Positions 44,990-58,100 of a stretch of 64,000 nucleotides of DNA are shown in pieces. How positions within the stretch are numbered: position 1 is the stretch's first letter; every line of letters begins with the position of its first letter. The DNA is from Penicillium oxalicum (lineage: Eukaryota; Ascomycota; Eurotiomycetes; Eurotiales; Aspergillaceae). The stretch lies in contig NC_064656.1 of the NCBI RefSeq assembly GCF_001723175.1, positions 248,001-312,000 of the forward strand, in the 5' to 3' direction. The notes under the pieces are model-generated. The model was not told where the DNA came from. It worked only from the letters and a program-made list of their open reading frames with translations, and searched no databases. The position numbers were made by a program, and so were the translations under genes.

Positions 44990-46559
44990 ATCAGACCTGA
45001 GCTTCAGAAGCAACAGGAAGAATCACAGTCACGGTGATAGTAAGCCAGTGACATAGGCTAAAAGCCGGATGAGGATTGAATGGTAGCTGAGTCCCTTGTC
45101 GGAGCTAATATCGTCCTCTCATTCATTCACTCCAGCTGGCCGCATCCCGTCCTCCGCCCGGGACCAGGTTGACCAGTAATGACCACGGTGCTTCAACTTG
45201 CTGACATAATACCTTTGCACAGAACAAACTGTGCAAACTACAGCCGCTACTGGAAGCTGTAAGATTTCAAAAATAGGAAAACAGAGTTATGATACACGGG
45301 TACGATAATGAAATGATACTCCAAAGACGATACAATACAGAGCCTCTTCTTCATACAGTAGGCGTCTGTCTCATTGTCGAGTTCGTCCCCTTGAAAATGA
45401 GACTTTACTCCTTCAAGAACGAGGCAAAATATTAATCTCGCTTGGATATGAATTAGGAAGATGTATATCTGGATGAGTAGACACAGTTGAAGAGCATATA
45501 TAGACATACCAAAGCTTTACATGCGCTATGGACATGCCGTATACAATGTATACTGTATTGTATTCATTTCCATACCGAGGCTGTCTGTACTTGCGTGACA
45601 GCCTGGTGGCCCGTGTTGTCCCAGACTCACAGTAGGAACCTCCTAGCCCAACTTCCCATCCATTTCATTCACCTTCACCCCCTCTCCTCTTTTGCCCCGT
45701 CTCCCTTCTCTTTCTCCGTAATACAAATGACTATGATGCTAGGTTGACTCTTTGTGTAAAGAGTGCGGTGCATCGCTTCAATCATAAGAGAAGGTTTTCT
45801 GAGGCATTTCTGAAGGAATCATCGGAGACCCGAGGCAAGTTCTGCAGAGGCCAGCAATCAGCCTTGACCAAGTACACACGTGGAGAAAAGGAGACACCAG
45901 ATTGAGAGTGGAATAAGGCCTCGTCCAGTCGAGAGACTCGTGATTTATCTCTTGCCTGTCACCAGTATACTGCAAGTCGCCCTCTTAAGTCGTTTTAAGA
46001 TCCCGACCAAGAGGCCAGGCAGTTGCTGTCAAGGCGTCAGTCACGGGCAAAAACCACAACATCTTGCAGCGGAAGGCCTGAAAACGGGGGCAGATCAAGT
46101 CTTGCGTGGAGTGCCCCAGGCACTCGCAGCTGTATCACCCTTTTAGGCCTTTGACAGTGTTCTGAACAGAGGAATTGTTTTCTTTTTTTTCCCCTTCAGA
46201 ACGAAAGGAGAGGAGGTGAAACTTGTTGCGGAAACTTTCAGAGCTCGTGGGAAGCGGTTTTTTTAATACTTTGCGACACATCCGATACTGCAATTCGTGT
46301 GATACCTATTCTGCTCTTCGTGTTCACTGAGACCCTGCGCTTCTCACCCACCTTTCCATCGACTCTAAGCAATCCGCACGGCTTTCGGTCAACCCCCGCA
46401 AAATCCTCGGTCGAACTATTATCCGAACACAAAAAGTTTGTGGCATACACGGCAGGCGGTGACAAGGTCCTCGGGAGGATTTGATGCACGTGATTTTGCG
46501 AAAGTATCTAGCAATAAACGTCCCTGACACAGTCAATTGAGATTGTGGAAGGCACCACC
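44990..46559. promoter_or_regulatory. Divergent promoter region, sly1 / PNUTS-like
   Basis: A 1.57-kb gap. A long pyrimidine-rich tract (about 45645-45715) and a second T/C block (46175-46200) point toward the plus-strand gene and may mark promoter or leader elements. No separate gene seen. Confidence 0.45.
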
Positions 46560-49500
46560 ATGGAGCAGTCGTCGGCTCAGAACCAAATGCCGGGTCTGCC
46601 CCATGTGGGCGCATCCCAAGGTGTTGCATCAGTGGTCGACTACTGGCCTTCACTGGATATGATGTACCCCGATTCTCACCTACAATCGCAGCCAGCCCAG
46701 CCATCTCAAGCCCAGAATCCACCTACGCAGCAACAACAAGCGCCAATGGGAATTACCTGGGATCACCCCGTCTTTCAGCAACAATCACAGCGCGCATCAC
46801 ACCAGCAGAATCCCCTGAACGCGCATGCGGATCCAAATCATGGCATTTATTCTTCCATTACACCCCCATCCTGGCAACACAGTCCATTACCATCCTCGGC
46901 CCGATTCGATAGCTCCGCTCAGTATGCGCCCCAAGCCCAAACTGAGCCATATCAGCAAGGCCAGCTGTCCTTCGAACCAGGCTCCATGGCGACACCAGAA
47001 AGCTCGGCCTTCCCTTCCTACTCCTATCAACCGAGCTACTTCCACCCCCAGCACATCTCCTTGGAGGATACATTTTCTACTAGGTCTTCTCAACCACAGC
47101 AGCCGCCCCAGCCACAGCCATCCCGACTTCAGCATCAACAGCACCAACAGCATCAGCAGCAGCAACATCAACAACCACCGCCACCACAACTACAACCGCA
47201 ACACCGACACCAGCAGCAAACACAACCGCCACAGCAACAACCACCATCTCGTCCACAGCCGCAACGCACACAGCACCTCGAATATACAAATGGGGGGCCG
47301 CAATCTACAATGCAATACTCGTTGCCGGCAAGCTATCCGCAAGACCTGATGTCGAACACAATAGACCTTACCGACGATAATTATTCGAGCTCAGCAACAG
47401 CTTCGCAGCAGACGATCGACCCTTCATATCTAGACGGGATCACCCGTTCTGCGAGTGCATCTCACACTCTGCCGAACAACTTCCCATTCGGAAGCCCGGT
47501 GGACTTTCAAAGACCGGACGGGCTTTTCAATTACTTTCAAAATGACTTCCCTATCCAGTCGCAGATTAATGTTGCTCCTAATAATGGAGGACCTCAACTT
47601 GGTATAAGAACGCCAAATTTCAATTACTCTTCCCAAGCTTCTTTCTCATCATTTGACATAGGTGTCCTCGCTCCGCGGCCGTCTGGCGTTCCACACCAAC
47701 CCGTCCAAGCCACCCAACCAACCAAAACCCAGCCTAGTAAAGCTTCTCAACCCAAGAAGGCCGCGAAGAAGAGCCAGAAGGCCCGCAAGGAGGTTTCAGA
47801 CAGTGGGACCTCTGACGACTCCGATTTGGAAGTTGATCCGGAACCATCCCCACTTCCTCCATCTCGTCCAACTGATTCGCTTGAGGCCGCCGGTTATGAC
47901 ACGACGAAGGCTGTGTGGTCTCCACGTAACTTGCGTGTTTCTGCGGAGAAGGTAAAGGCTTCTTTGGTAGCATTTAAGGATGTTGTGAAAGCACTCCGTG
48001 ATGGCTGGAAAGACCAGGTCCAAGCAATGAAAACTGCAGAGAACCAGGGAGAAAATGAAAAAGCAACTCAAATAAAGCAATCGGTCTTCCTCTACCGTCG
48101 CACCATGGAGAAGGTCATTTCAACAACATTTGAGACAGGTCATCCTGTGATTATTGAGAAGTACGCACCCCCTGCCCCCGTGCCCCCGTGCCCCCTATTC
48201 GTGAACATGTTCATCTACCTGTCAATTCATCATGGTCCATATCATCCACATCAAACCTTGTCTTGTCATATGGAAGTCATCAGATGATTCAGCCATATAG
48301 AGAGATTCGAAAATAAACTTCGGATCTCCTGTTACAGGATGAGAGGTTATTGATGAAAAGAGTCTCAACGTGGTCCTTGCTACTGGTGAATCAGCACATT
48401 GGGCATTCTAGGACAATCTCCTAGGACATTGCCATGTCTCCTGATGCGAGTGTGGATGTGCCGCATGCGTCTTTGTTTTCTCCAAGTGGCTTTCCCGTCA
48501 GCGCTGTGCATCTGTGGGGCCTTGTTCATGACCATAACGCTAATTTGAATTCTGAAAATGTAGGCTCGGCGAACACCCAATGACTCTATCGGTGTTTTAC
48601 TCGTTCCTAGCAGATCGATTCCAGGCCGCAGATATGGATGGCTCGCTAACACTCGGTCTTCTGAAGGTGCGTTTGGCCCTGTCAATGCTTCGTGGCCACC
48701 AACTAATAGGTACTCTAGCTTCTTGCACGGTTCGTGACTGTAGACGAGGAGATGCTCCAAAAGACGAATATGGCCAAGTTGCTTCCTCGATTTGTCAAGA
48801 AGGGCACATCATCCACTAAGGAACTCGCACAAAATATCCTAGACAATGCTGCTGCTTCTACCAAGAGGAAACAAAGTAATGCGAAGCCCGCTAAAGAGGA
48901 GTCACCTGCTAAGGGCGACTCGCCAGCGGCGGAAATTGCGGGTGTTAAGCGTCCACGTGATAATGAGGGCCAACCCCAGCCTGCTACGAAACGCATGGTG
49001 GTCACCTCCAATCCCAAGGACACTGCAAAATCATCACCTGCGCCGACTGGTCCCATCAAGCGTGGTGAGAATGGTACACAGAACAGCAAGCCTACTACTG
49101 CGCAGGCCGCTCCTCGTCCCAAAGCTCCAATTGCCCCCCCTAAGCCTACTGTCTTCTTCGGCGCACTGAGTTCCGCCTCGAAGAAACTAGGCACTACCAA
49201 TGCAGAGAGAAAGGCCGCCCAAGCAGCCGCCAAATCAACGTATGACCATATACTGTCATTTTTCAAAATTGATTGGATTATGCAGAAGCACTGACATCCC
49301 CCTAGGCCACCTCCAGAAACCAAGGAAAAGACAACTGCGCCTGCTCCGAAGCCAGCATTTTCCTTTGGCGATCTCATGGCGGATCTAAACAAGCCAAAGG
49401 AGGTCGTGGTAGCGAAACCTGCTGAAGACACCCCGCTGGAAACCGACGAGGAGCGAGAGAAGCGACTCCGGAAGGAAGCTCGACGCAGACTCCGTGTCAC

Positions 49501-50792
49501 CTGGAAACCTGATGATTCCCTGACCGAAGTGAGACTTTTCACACATGATCCCGAGGAAGAACTTGGCCCTGGTGATGGACCTTTACGTAGTATGGGTGAC
49601 GTCAAAGGAGAAGGCAGTGTTCTCAAGCTGCACAAGGATCTGGAGGAGCTTGAGGAAGACGACCTCGGCGGAATTCGGGAGGTTTCGTTGAATCCATATA
49701 CGGAGTTGTCTCCGATCCTCGTCGAGTCTTCAGAGATGAAGACGACTAACTTTATTAAGCGGGGCGGTGATGAGCAACCCGTCAGCGCGGAAAAGGCTGC
49801 ACAAGACGAGCGTGAGACGATGACGCTCATGGTTTTCCATGCATCACCGGCCGACGTTCCATCTACTCCCAAAGAGCCTGCTGCTGCTGATCCTGCCGAA
49901 GGCACCACAGAAGTGATTCCCTTTGGCGAAATACCCGACAATGTGAGGGTATGTACATAGCGCCTTTAAGATCGTTACGGTCACGAAAAGTCCACTAACC
50001 GCCATACTAGGTTCGGCAAGAGCGATACTACGATTTTATTAACCCTAAGCCCGCACCGGTCTCTGGTGCAGCACAAACTCCGGCAGCGCCCGCTGCTTCT
50101 GCTCCTCAGGTTGGAGCTCCTGGTTTCGACATCTCCAATCTGCTGAAACTCATCAACACTGGTACGGCGCAGCAGCCACCTGCAGCTGCGCCAGCACCAC
50201 AGTCCCAACTGCCAGCCCAGCAAGCACCTCTGGCGGATCTCGAGCGAACCATCAACATGTTCCGTCAGCAACAGACTCAACCCACAATTCCTCAAGTTCC
50301 TCAAGTTCCGCTTCCCCAGGTCCCCCAAGCCCCTATCATACAGTCGCAAGCTGCGTCTGGTGGTGTCAACTTCCAGCAGCTCATGAATGTCATGCAGCAA
50401 TTTCAGCAGGGGGGTGTCTTCCCTCCGAATCAATCAGCGCAACCACAATCGACAATAGCCCCTAATCTGGGTGCCATGTTCTCCCAATTCCCCGGGCAGA
50501 CTCAACAGCCCACTCCGTCGGCTCATTATGAGGACCCTGAGCGTAAACGAGTGCGTGACGGCGGTCAGTACGACGATCAGTATGACAGCCAGTGGAGTCG
50601 TGGCAAGCGAACTAAAGCCAATGACCCTAAACCCGTAAGTACCAAGAATCTTTGAGTCTCAATCAAGCACCCAGAGCCGATGAAGCTAATTAAATTGGGT
50701 AACAGTACAAGGTCGGATTGGTCGCGTGCCGATTCTGGAAGGAGGGCAAATGCAGGAAAGGCGATAACTGTACCTTCCGACACGACCCATAA
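46560..50792 (+). CDS. PNUTS-like nuclear protein with RVTW motif and CCCH finger
   Basis: Six exons: 46560-48160, 48564-48666, 48719-49239, 49306-49948, 50011-50634 and 50706-50792; 1,192 residues. N-terminus: Gln/Pro-rich, with a His/Gln/Pro tract at about 177-237. Residues ~480-650 form a helical TFIIS-N/LW-like region (TLGLLKLLARFVTVDEEML). At 805-808 stands RVTW within RLRVTWKPDDSLTEVRLF; RVxF/W is the classic PP1 docking motif and PNUTS uses a TVTW in the same setting. The last exon gives a CCCH finger (C-x7-C-x5-C-x3-H: CRFWKEGKC, CTFRH). This order matches PNUTS/Ppn1, which holds PP1 in the cleavage-polyadenylation machinery and controls Pol II termination. First intron is about 403 nt, long for this window. 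The assignment is by architecture; the gene is certain. Confidence 0.85.
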
Positions 50793-51557
50793 TCTCCGCC
50801 GCCCAATAACAAAGCAACGAGCGGAGTCGTTCACCTGAGTCAACTTTTTGTTTCGTTTTTTCGCCTCGCATCCTGCCCATTATGGCTACCGTGACTCTCA
50901 AGCTTTACTTTGTATTTCTACCTTTCATCTTTTACGACAACGCATATCCTCAACTCGAGCTTTCTTACACGCGAAGAAGGCTCGGAGTTCTCCATTCAAT
51001 GTTCACACGAGTCATCTAAGATTCGGTTTTGGGTGGTACCATGTTGACCTTAACTCTCGAAAACTTGCATATCGCCCATTACATGGATGCATCGGATGAC
51101 ATCAGGCGTTTCTCGATATCTCTACGCACTTCCACTTTATCTTTTTTTTCTCATGACTTGGTGACAGGTTTATCTGGGATCTCATCGGCCCTCATTCCTT
51201 TGGAGTTGTTTGCGTGGGTTTTATCCCCGGCTTGACTGGCTGCAACCATGCATTCGATGGCGCACGTGTTTCTCACTTTGTGCTTTACCAGAACATTTCG
51301 CAGTACGGTAAAAATGTGGTTGGAGTTGGGGCCACAATCACATGTACAACAAGATATTTATTTATTCTTATTTAAGATCGTGGACATTCAATTGATTACC
51401 CTTGCGCAGAAAAATGAAGTGGGATCGAGACGCGAATGCTATCATTAAAGCCGAGCACCTATGCTTCAGGCGACGCATCGTACCTTGTATTATAGTCATG
51501 ATTAGGTTTACGGACAAGAGTATGTATCATTGCGACTGTTTCTGAGCGAGTCTCATG
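50793..51557. other. Convergent 3' flanks
   Basis: Gap between two converging genes; AT-rich patch with TATTTATTTATTC (about 51353-51366) could hold a 3' end signal. No supported gene. Confidence 0.4.
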
Positions 51558-53925
51558 CTATAGGGGGAAAGAATCTGGTCTTCTTCCGACTAGACGTGAA
51601 GTACCTTCGTACATCCGTTCTAGAATCGTCCGCATAAGTTCAACATCAGAGGACTCATTGCTCCACTCTCTCAATGTTCGGATCGACATGCTAATGAGCG
51701 CAGACCAATTTGGTGGCAGCTGAAGTGTCCAGCCAGGCTTGCAGGCGTGGAAATTGCTCAGCACGGCAGCGATAATCTGCACGGCGGCACCGAAGGTGCT
51801 TCTCATGATATTCCAAATCCACTCGTGGCGAAACTGGTACCACCAGTACGGAATGATTTCTGCGCAATTGTTGAGACCTCTTTGGGCATGAGTAAAGATT
51901 TCCTGCAAAAGTGCCGTGTTCTCCTGGGCTTCGGGTGGTAATAAGTGGACGTGACATGCTAAGTAGAGTACTGGACGATATATCTTTTCGAAAGACATGA
52001 CGCGCCGACCCCAGAGGTAATACTGCACACGCTCAAGGTCCCTTGCTTGCGATGCGCTTGAGACTAGTTGTTCTCGTGTCATGTGATACCTACGTAGATA
52101 AACAGTGAGAAAACGAGCGAAAAAGGTAATCTCGATGGCAGTTGGATCTGAAGGATGGTCATATGAAATGCGTGGTTCCATTGGGTCGCAGTCGCGTTGA
52201 ACATACCATTCGTCAACCACTTGAACGGCATCTGCTGTCCTACGAATCACCCGGGTGGCGTCGTTGATCCATCGTCTTTCACCGTCCCGCCATAAATCGA
52301 TAAGTGTATCGTTGACGGTCCGTCGATTGCAAATAGCACCAATGTAGAGGATCCAACCTTTCGATTCGTCTGATTCGCTGAGACTGAGCTCGCTTTGGGT
52401 CTTGGCTGGACTGCTTTTATCTTCATCCATTTTGTCCTCCGGTGATGTGGAATTGGTCTTTGAAGGAAATGGATCGGAGTAGCCAAGGTTCTCCAAGCCA
52501 CTACTCCATAAGGGCAGCTCGCTTTGCATTTCGCTTGAAAGTGATTGGAATATGGTTAGCGCATGGCCGCAGGGTCGTGCAGGGAGTACTCGCCAACATA
52601 TTCGCCGGTGCTTACTGTTCAGCCTGAATACACGACCAATAAAGACGGGACTCCAGATTATGATAGTCAGTGTCAGCCGCCCACTGCTTCCTGCATATGG
52701 ATCGAAGGCGAACTTCAAGCCTACATGACGCTTGTTGGAAGCAGAACCAGGCCTGCAACGGACGCATCAAATGCCTGTGATAGGATCCAGCGAGCAGAAA
52801 ACAGGAAATGTCCGTGGGGGATGTATGGAGCGAGCCGAACCGTTGCTTAGCCGCATTAAAATACGCTTCCGCTAGCTCCAGATTGTTGTCCGACGGGGGT
52901 GGCTTAGGTACGAGATCCAAATTGGGATGGACATTTATCAGAGGTACGAAGTTTGTTGCTGAACAGCATCCGAGTGCACATGCAAGGAGCTACAGAGTCC
53001 GCTCAGAACTCATCAGGCCTTCCAATCAGCTTTCGTGATCCGAATTTTGAACAACAGAAGGAGATTTGAGTAACGTGTCAACCTACCACCTGACAAGATG
53101 GCCCATCCCATCCTAATCCATGAAGGGTGACCTCTCTTGCATAGCGTTCAAGCTTATCTCTGTCGACGACAGGATTTCGCGGGTGTATCACCCGGATGTA
53201 TCGGTGGCATAAACTCTGAATTTCATCAAGTAGCAGCCCGGCCCCAAGCTGCCGGGGCGGTGACACCGCCGAACTTGGTTGGCTATCTAATGAATCAAGG
53301 AGGAACGAGCGGATATGTTTTTCAGCTTCGGTGACAACTTGATCGTAGACCGGCCATCGGATGATGTGCTCTGGGGAGTTGGCTGCATACAACTTCAAGG
53401 GATCATGGTCGTCTGGACGATCTTCGGTCCCAGAAGTACTCGCGTGTATATGACTGCTGCCCGAGCGAAAGTCATCGCGGGGACTAGACTCGCTTTGCAC
53501 TTTAGTGTCAAAAAAAGAGCTCCTGATGGATCGACCGGAGGACAGAGTGGATCCCCCGTCTCTCTTGATATCCTCCAGTAACGAAGTAATATGTCCGAGT
53601 CGGGAAAGGATCTCGTTGCTGGCCGAGTCAAAGCTACCCCTTGAAAAAGCGGCAATAGCTTAGCTACAGTCCTTTTGAGGTCGAAAGAAGCAATGGGGTC
53701 AGCCACACGTCAAACTCACTGGGTAGGATGAGGCGAAGTCTCAGGGTAGATGCATTCGACCCCTTGAATGGAGCAATAGCTACAGATTGGTCTCGCATTG
53801 TCGCACCGAGTCTTGCGCAGGCGACAAGTCTGACAGGCGGTTGGAGCTCGTGTGCGACTTTCGCGCTTTCTGGCGAGTCTGGGCTCCGCGATATCCATGA
53901 TGTTGGCTTCCAAAAGGAGGTTCAT
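51558..53925 (-). CDS. Zn2Cys6 fungal-type transcription factor
   Basis: Binuclear zinc cluster regulator. Four exons: 53925-53720, 53639-53090, 52989-52616 and 52533-51558; introns 80, 100 and 82 nt; phases agree and give 701 residues. The zinc cluster is C31, C34, C41, C48, C51, C58 (spacing 2-6-6-2-6) preceded by a basic stretch RKRESRTR that may act as nuclear signal. A linker with ILSRLGHITSLLEDIK could be the dimerising coiled coil. The middle (from about residue 150) is the fungal-specific regulatory region with the ICHRY-like motif LCHRYIRVIHPRNPVVD and GLGWDGPSCQ, LACALGC. No metabolic cluster lies beside it, so the target cannot be inferred from neighbours. Start is the first ATG; a second in-frame ATG nine codons on (53898) is possible. 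Confidence 0.9.
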
Positions 53926-55152
53926 TAGTTACCCTGTTGAGAAAAGCTGGGTTGGGGTTATGCAATAGCCCTCGGGGAGTATCGGGGAGCCGGGGAGAAT
54001 ATATTGTTCTCGACGTCTCAAATGAGGCGTGCGTGACCCAGGGACATCGTCATGTAGAAAAGAGAGGGGCAGAGTCCGGCCGTCCTAGTTGACAAAAGTC
54101 CCAAGCTGGGACACAAAGAACGGTGATTGATCCATCCCAGGTCTCCCGCTGCCTTTTTCATATCTCGTGGGTCGTGTAGTGTGGCCGGATCAGGCAAAGG
54201 CAACTGGTCGTGGACAAAGAAAGCAAGAATTCGTGACTTGGATTCGTCGGCCAATGCCTCGGGCACGCTTGTCAGACACTCAGCTTCGAGCAGGGATGCG
54301 ATCTCGGGTACCCAATCCAGTTCCATTCCCAAGCCAAGTTCTCGCTAGACATTCTCTTTCCAGGTGGCTTGGCGGACTGTACATGCCTCATGTTGTGGAA
54401 GACTTAAAATGCGCAAACTGCACAAATTGGAAAGTTTGAGTGCAACCTTCAGAGATGTGATGCCAACATAGCTCCAACGACCTTCTGAAAGGTCTCGCTT
54501 TTCCCAGGAGCTTCGTGGATGCTTGGCTGTCACGTCCGCTTAACTTGTCGGACCGAGTGAATGACATCAATTCAGCCAAGCTCTCTCCTTCTGGATGACC
54601 AAAGCTTGAGCCCGAGCTCCAGTCAAGTGACACTGGTTCGTCGATCAAAAGTCCACAGGACTGCCATGTCGAGGCTCGGGATGGGAATGTATTCAAGGCA
54701 TGTCCAAAAAAAAAAAGAAAAAGAAAAAAAGAAACATCTATAGTGTCTCGAAGTTTTGGAGGAAGTGGATGGAAAGTTACATATTTTACGGGATCAAGTC
54801 GGATAAGCATGTTTCCTCTTTCAATGCAGAAAAGCAGCCCACATGACTGTCCCGTGACGCCACGGGATCACTACACTGGGCTCCAATTCGAGATATGCAT
54901 TATAGTGGGATCAAGCTGCGATATTAGAGGACGTGAAATTGTCCATTTATTTCATCAACATCGCTAACGTTAAGAAGGAAAAATACAGCCGTTCCTGAGC
55001 GCTGAGAAAATGGAATGTACATGTATCGAATGGCCCTGCATAGAGACCAGTGCATCCAACGCCGAACTAATAGGGATGAAACAGAGATGCAATAGGAACC
55101 ACGCCACAAGTAGGAACAACGATCACATTTCCGACACCGGAAAAGTCTGCGA
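53926..55152. other. Intergenic, TF promoter side, with a doubtful small ORF
   Basis: Holds the upstream region of the Zn2Cys6 gene and the 3' flank of rpc1. An A-rich tract lies at about 54703-54733. A minus-strand ATG frame of 104 codons (54332-54018) has a fairly protein-like composition (acidic, with LPLPDPATLHDPRDM), but I recognise no family and see no further exons; I leave it as doubtful. Confidence 0.4.
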
Positions 55153-58100
55153 TCAACGAACTCTCCGCTTGCTCTTGCTTTGGGGCACTTCACACAGCTC
55201 AGTCCAAGCATCTTCAAACGCAGTTTTACGGGCGCCAATCTGGCCTTCGTAGAAATCGAGCTTACGAACGACTTCCATGGCGCCAGTACCCAGACCCATC
55301 GTCTTGCCCATAATAATACATTCAGAGACACCCTCGATCAGATCCGTGCGACCCGCTCCGCCGGCATCGAAAAGATGGTCGGCAGTCTTCTCGAACGAGG
55401 CCAGCTGGAGGACAGAGTCACGCATCTTGGCCAAACCAAAACGGGTAATACCCAGCACCTCGCCCTTGTAGGTCATCACGTCGGCGAGCAGTTGCATGTG
55501 ACGCGGATCAATGTCCATGTCCTTCATGACCTCGCTGATTTCAGTGATGATGGTACTCCGAGCAGCTTCGATGCCAAGCACCTCACGCGCTTCCATGACA
55601 TTGTTGGTGCGAGTGCGGAGACCATCGACACCAGCAGTGGTCATACACTGCTTCAACCCGTAGCCTTCAACCAGCAGGGTGTTGGTAGTGCCCTTTTCAT
55701 CAGTTCGGATGATCGCACGCGCGGCCTGTGGATGTCCCATGATCTGAATATTAGGCATCATACGCTTCAGATGCTTGAGACGCAGGAAGGGGTCTGCACT
55801 GGTCGCCGCGATTTCGGTCTTGGAAAGTCCCTGCTTGCTGGCCGGGTCAAGATCAATCAGGAGAGTGATGGCATTGCGGCTGGTGCGGAATTTGAGATCG
55901 TCTCCCTTGAACCGCTTATGGTTCTTAATGGCGGCCACGATTTGGGGCATGGTAATTTCAAGCTGCAGGTTGTCGATCGTCTGTTGGTTGATCTTAGCAG
56001 TAATGTAGGCTTCGCTCCCCGTCCACACTTCAGTGATTGAGTGTATCACGTCCCGCAAATAGGTCTTTTCAATGCGACCCTTCACAATGCGAGCCGAGGC
56101 AATTTGATCCTTGGTGACTAGCTCACATGCAATAACCGGAGTACTGATCTCTTTCGACGCGTTGATAATTTCCTTAATACGAGGCACACCTTGTGTGATA
56201 CTCATACCGGCAACACCTGCGAAATGGAAAGTTTTCAGTGTCATCTGGGTACCGGGTTCTCCAATAGACTGGGCACCGACGGCACCCACAGCGTGACCCG
56301 GCTCAACCTGAGCCTTCTTGTACTTGAGCAGACAGGCGGTGATGAAGGCTCTGAGTGTGGTCTCAGTCAACTTTCCAGTGTGATCCAAGCCTTTGCGACT
56401 TCTGGCATCAGAGGGATCAATATCACCACCGCGAGAGATCAGCTTCTCCGCCTTGTCTTGGACGTATTGTTCAATGGAGTCAAGGAAGTCACGAGCACTC
56501 TCGAACTGATCGACGCCATGATCGCTTCTGTCCATGTAACCGAGTTCATTGCCCATGAGATCCTTGCGAACAAGCTTCGCACGCTCTTTCTCCAGCATCT
56601 CGGAACAGACATCCATGATTTCCTGCGGGAGTAAGCTGCGCTCGTCATTGTTGTAAGTGGTCGACTCGGAGTGGATGAAAGTCCGGTCAAAGTGAACTGG
56701 TTTGGCCTTGCCCTCCATGTCAACGGGGTCCAATTTGTCATCACCATACTGGAACTGTACAATTGCAGCTGAGGAATTTCGCACGGTGTCATCATATCTG
56801 GTGGATAAATCCTCTAGGGACTTCATCAAACGACGAGACATGTAGCCGGTTTCGGCAGTCTTGACAGCGGTATCGACCAGACCCTCACGACCAGACATGG
56901 CGTGGAAAATGAATTCCGTGGGCAGCAGACCTGAGAAGAAACTGTTTCGCACGAAACCCTTTGACGGGGGCTGGCGTGCGTTTTTGGGGAAATGAGGGAG
57001 AGTTCGGTCCTGGAAACCATCCTGAACACGCGAACCACCGATAATTTGCTGCCCGACAAGAGCAACCATTTGAGACACGTTGATACTGGAACCCTTGGAG
57101 CCGGATGTGGCCATGATCAAAGGCGAGTTATACTTGCTGAGCTGGGCAATACATTCGTCACCGGCTTGTTGACGGACTTTACTGAGAATACCAGACAGCT
57201 GGTTTTCCATTGTTTGTAATTCGTCGCAACCGGGATATTTCTCAAGTGTGCCAGACTTGTACTTTGCAATGACTTCATCACAAGCAGCGTAGGCCGCCTC
57301 CACCAGGTCGTTCTTCGACTGGACCAGTCGGGCACTTGGGTATACGTCTCCAATTCCGATAGAAAAGCCGATGTTTGTGAACCAACGCGCCGACAGCTTT
57401 GAAAGACGGTTCATACCCTCAGCAGCAGCGGGTGGACCATAATCACGAAGCATAATGTAGAACACGTTGTCCTTCTTACCGGAACCAATTGTGGATTTGT
57501 CCATGACACCGCACATGACTTCGGAGTTACGAATCACGAGCCAGCCATCATTTGGATCCAAGTCCTTCGGCCGACCATCTTTTGGTTGCTTAAACTCTCG
57601 ACAAGCAGCGTCAAGATTCACAAGGACTGGGTCTTCCTTGTTAGGGTGCATCAGAATGTTGAAGACTTGCTTACCAGTCCACAGCATCTGAGGTTTCAAC
57701 ACGGAGGGCGGTGGAAGATCGAATTTAGTTTCGTGACCCAGCATGTAAAGACAAATTTGAGTGAACGAACGACGGTCAAAGAAGTTGTCCTTGCTGCTTA
57801 GCAAGTAGGCCGCACTGATAAAATCCTGAATGGCAGAAATAATGGGCTCGCCATTCTTAGGCGTAGCCAAGTTGTTCTTCACACCCATCAGCTCCATGGC
57901 TTCTGCTCTTGCCTCTTCTGTTTGAGGCACATGCAAGTTCATTTCATCTCCATCGAAATCTGCATTGTACGGATTGCAAACACATTCGTTCAGACGGAAT
58001 GTACGATGCGGTCGAACTCGGGCAAAATGGGACAGAATACTAAGCTTGTGCAGCGACGGCTGTCGGTTGAACAGAACGATATCGCCGTCCTCGATGTGAC

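Noticed and set aside
48715..49941. 408-codon open frame on the minus strand
   Set aside because: It lies exactly antisense to exons of the PNUTS-like gene, is Ser/Gly/Phe-rich without a domain, and its openness follows from the codon use of the sense strand.
55180..56040. 286-codon open frame on the plus strand
   Set aside because: Antisense shadow of the rpc1 C-terminal coding region; no domain.
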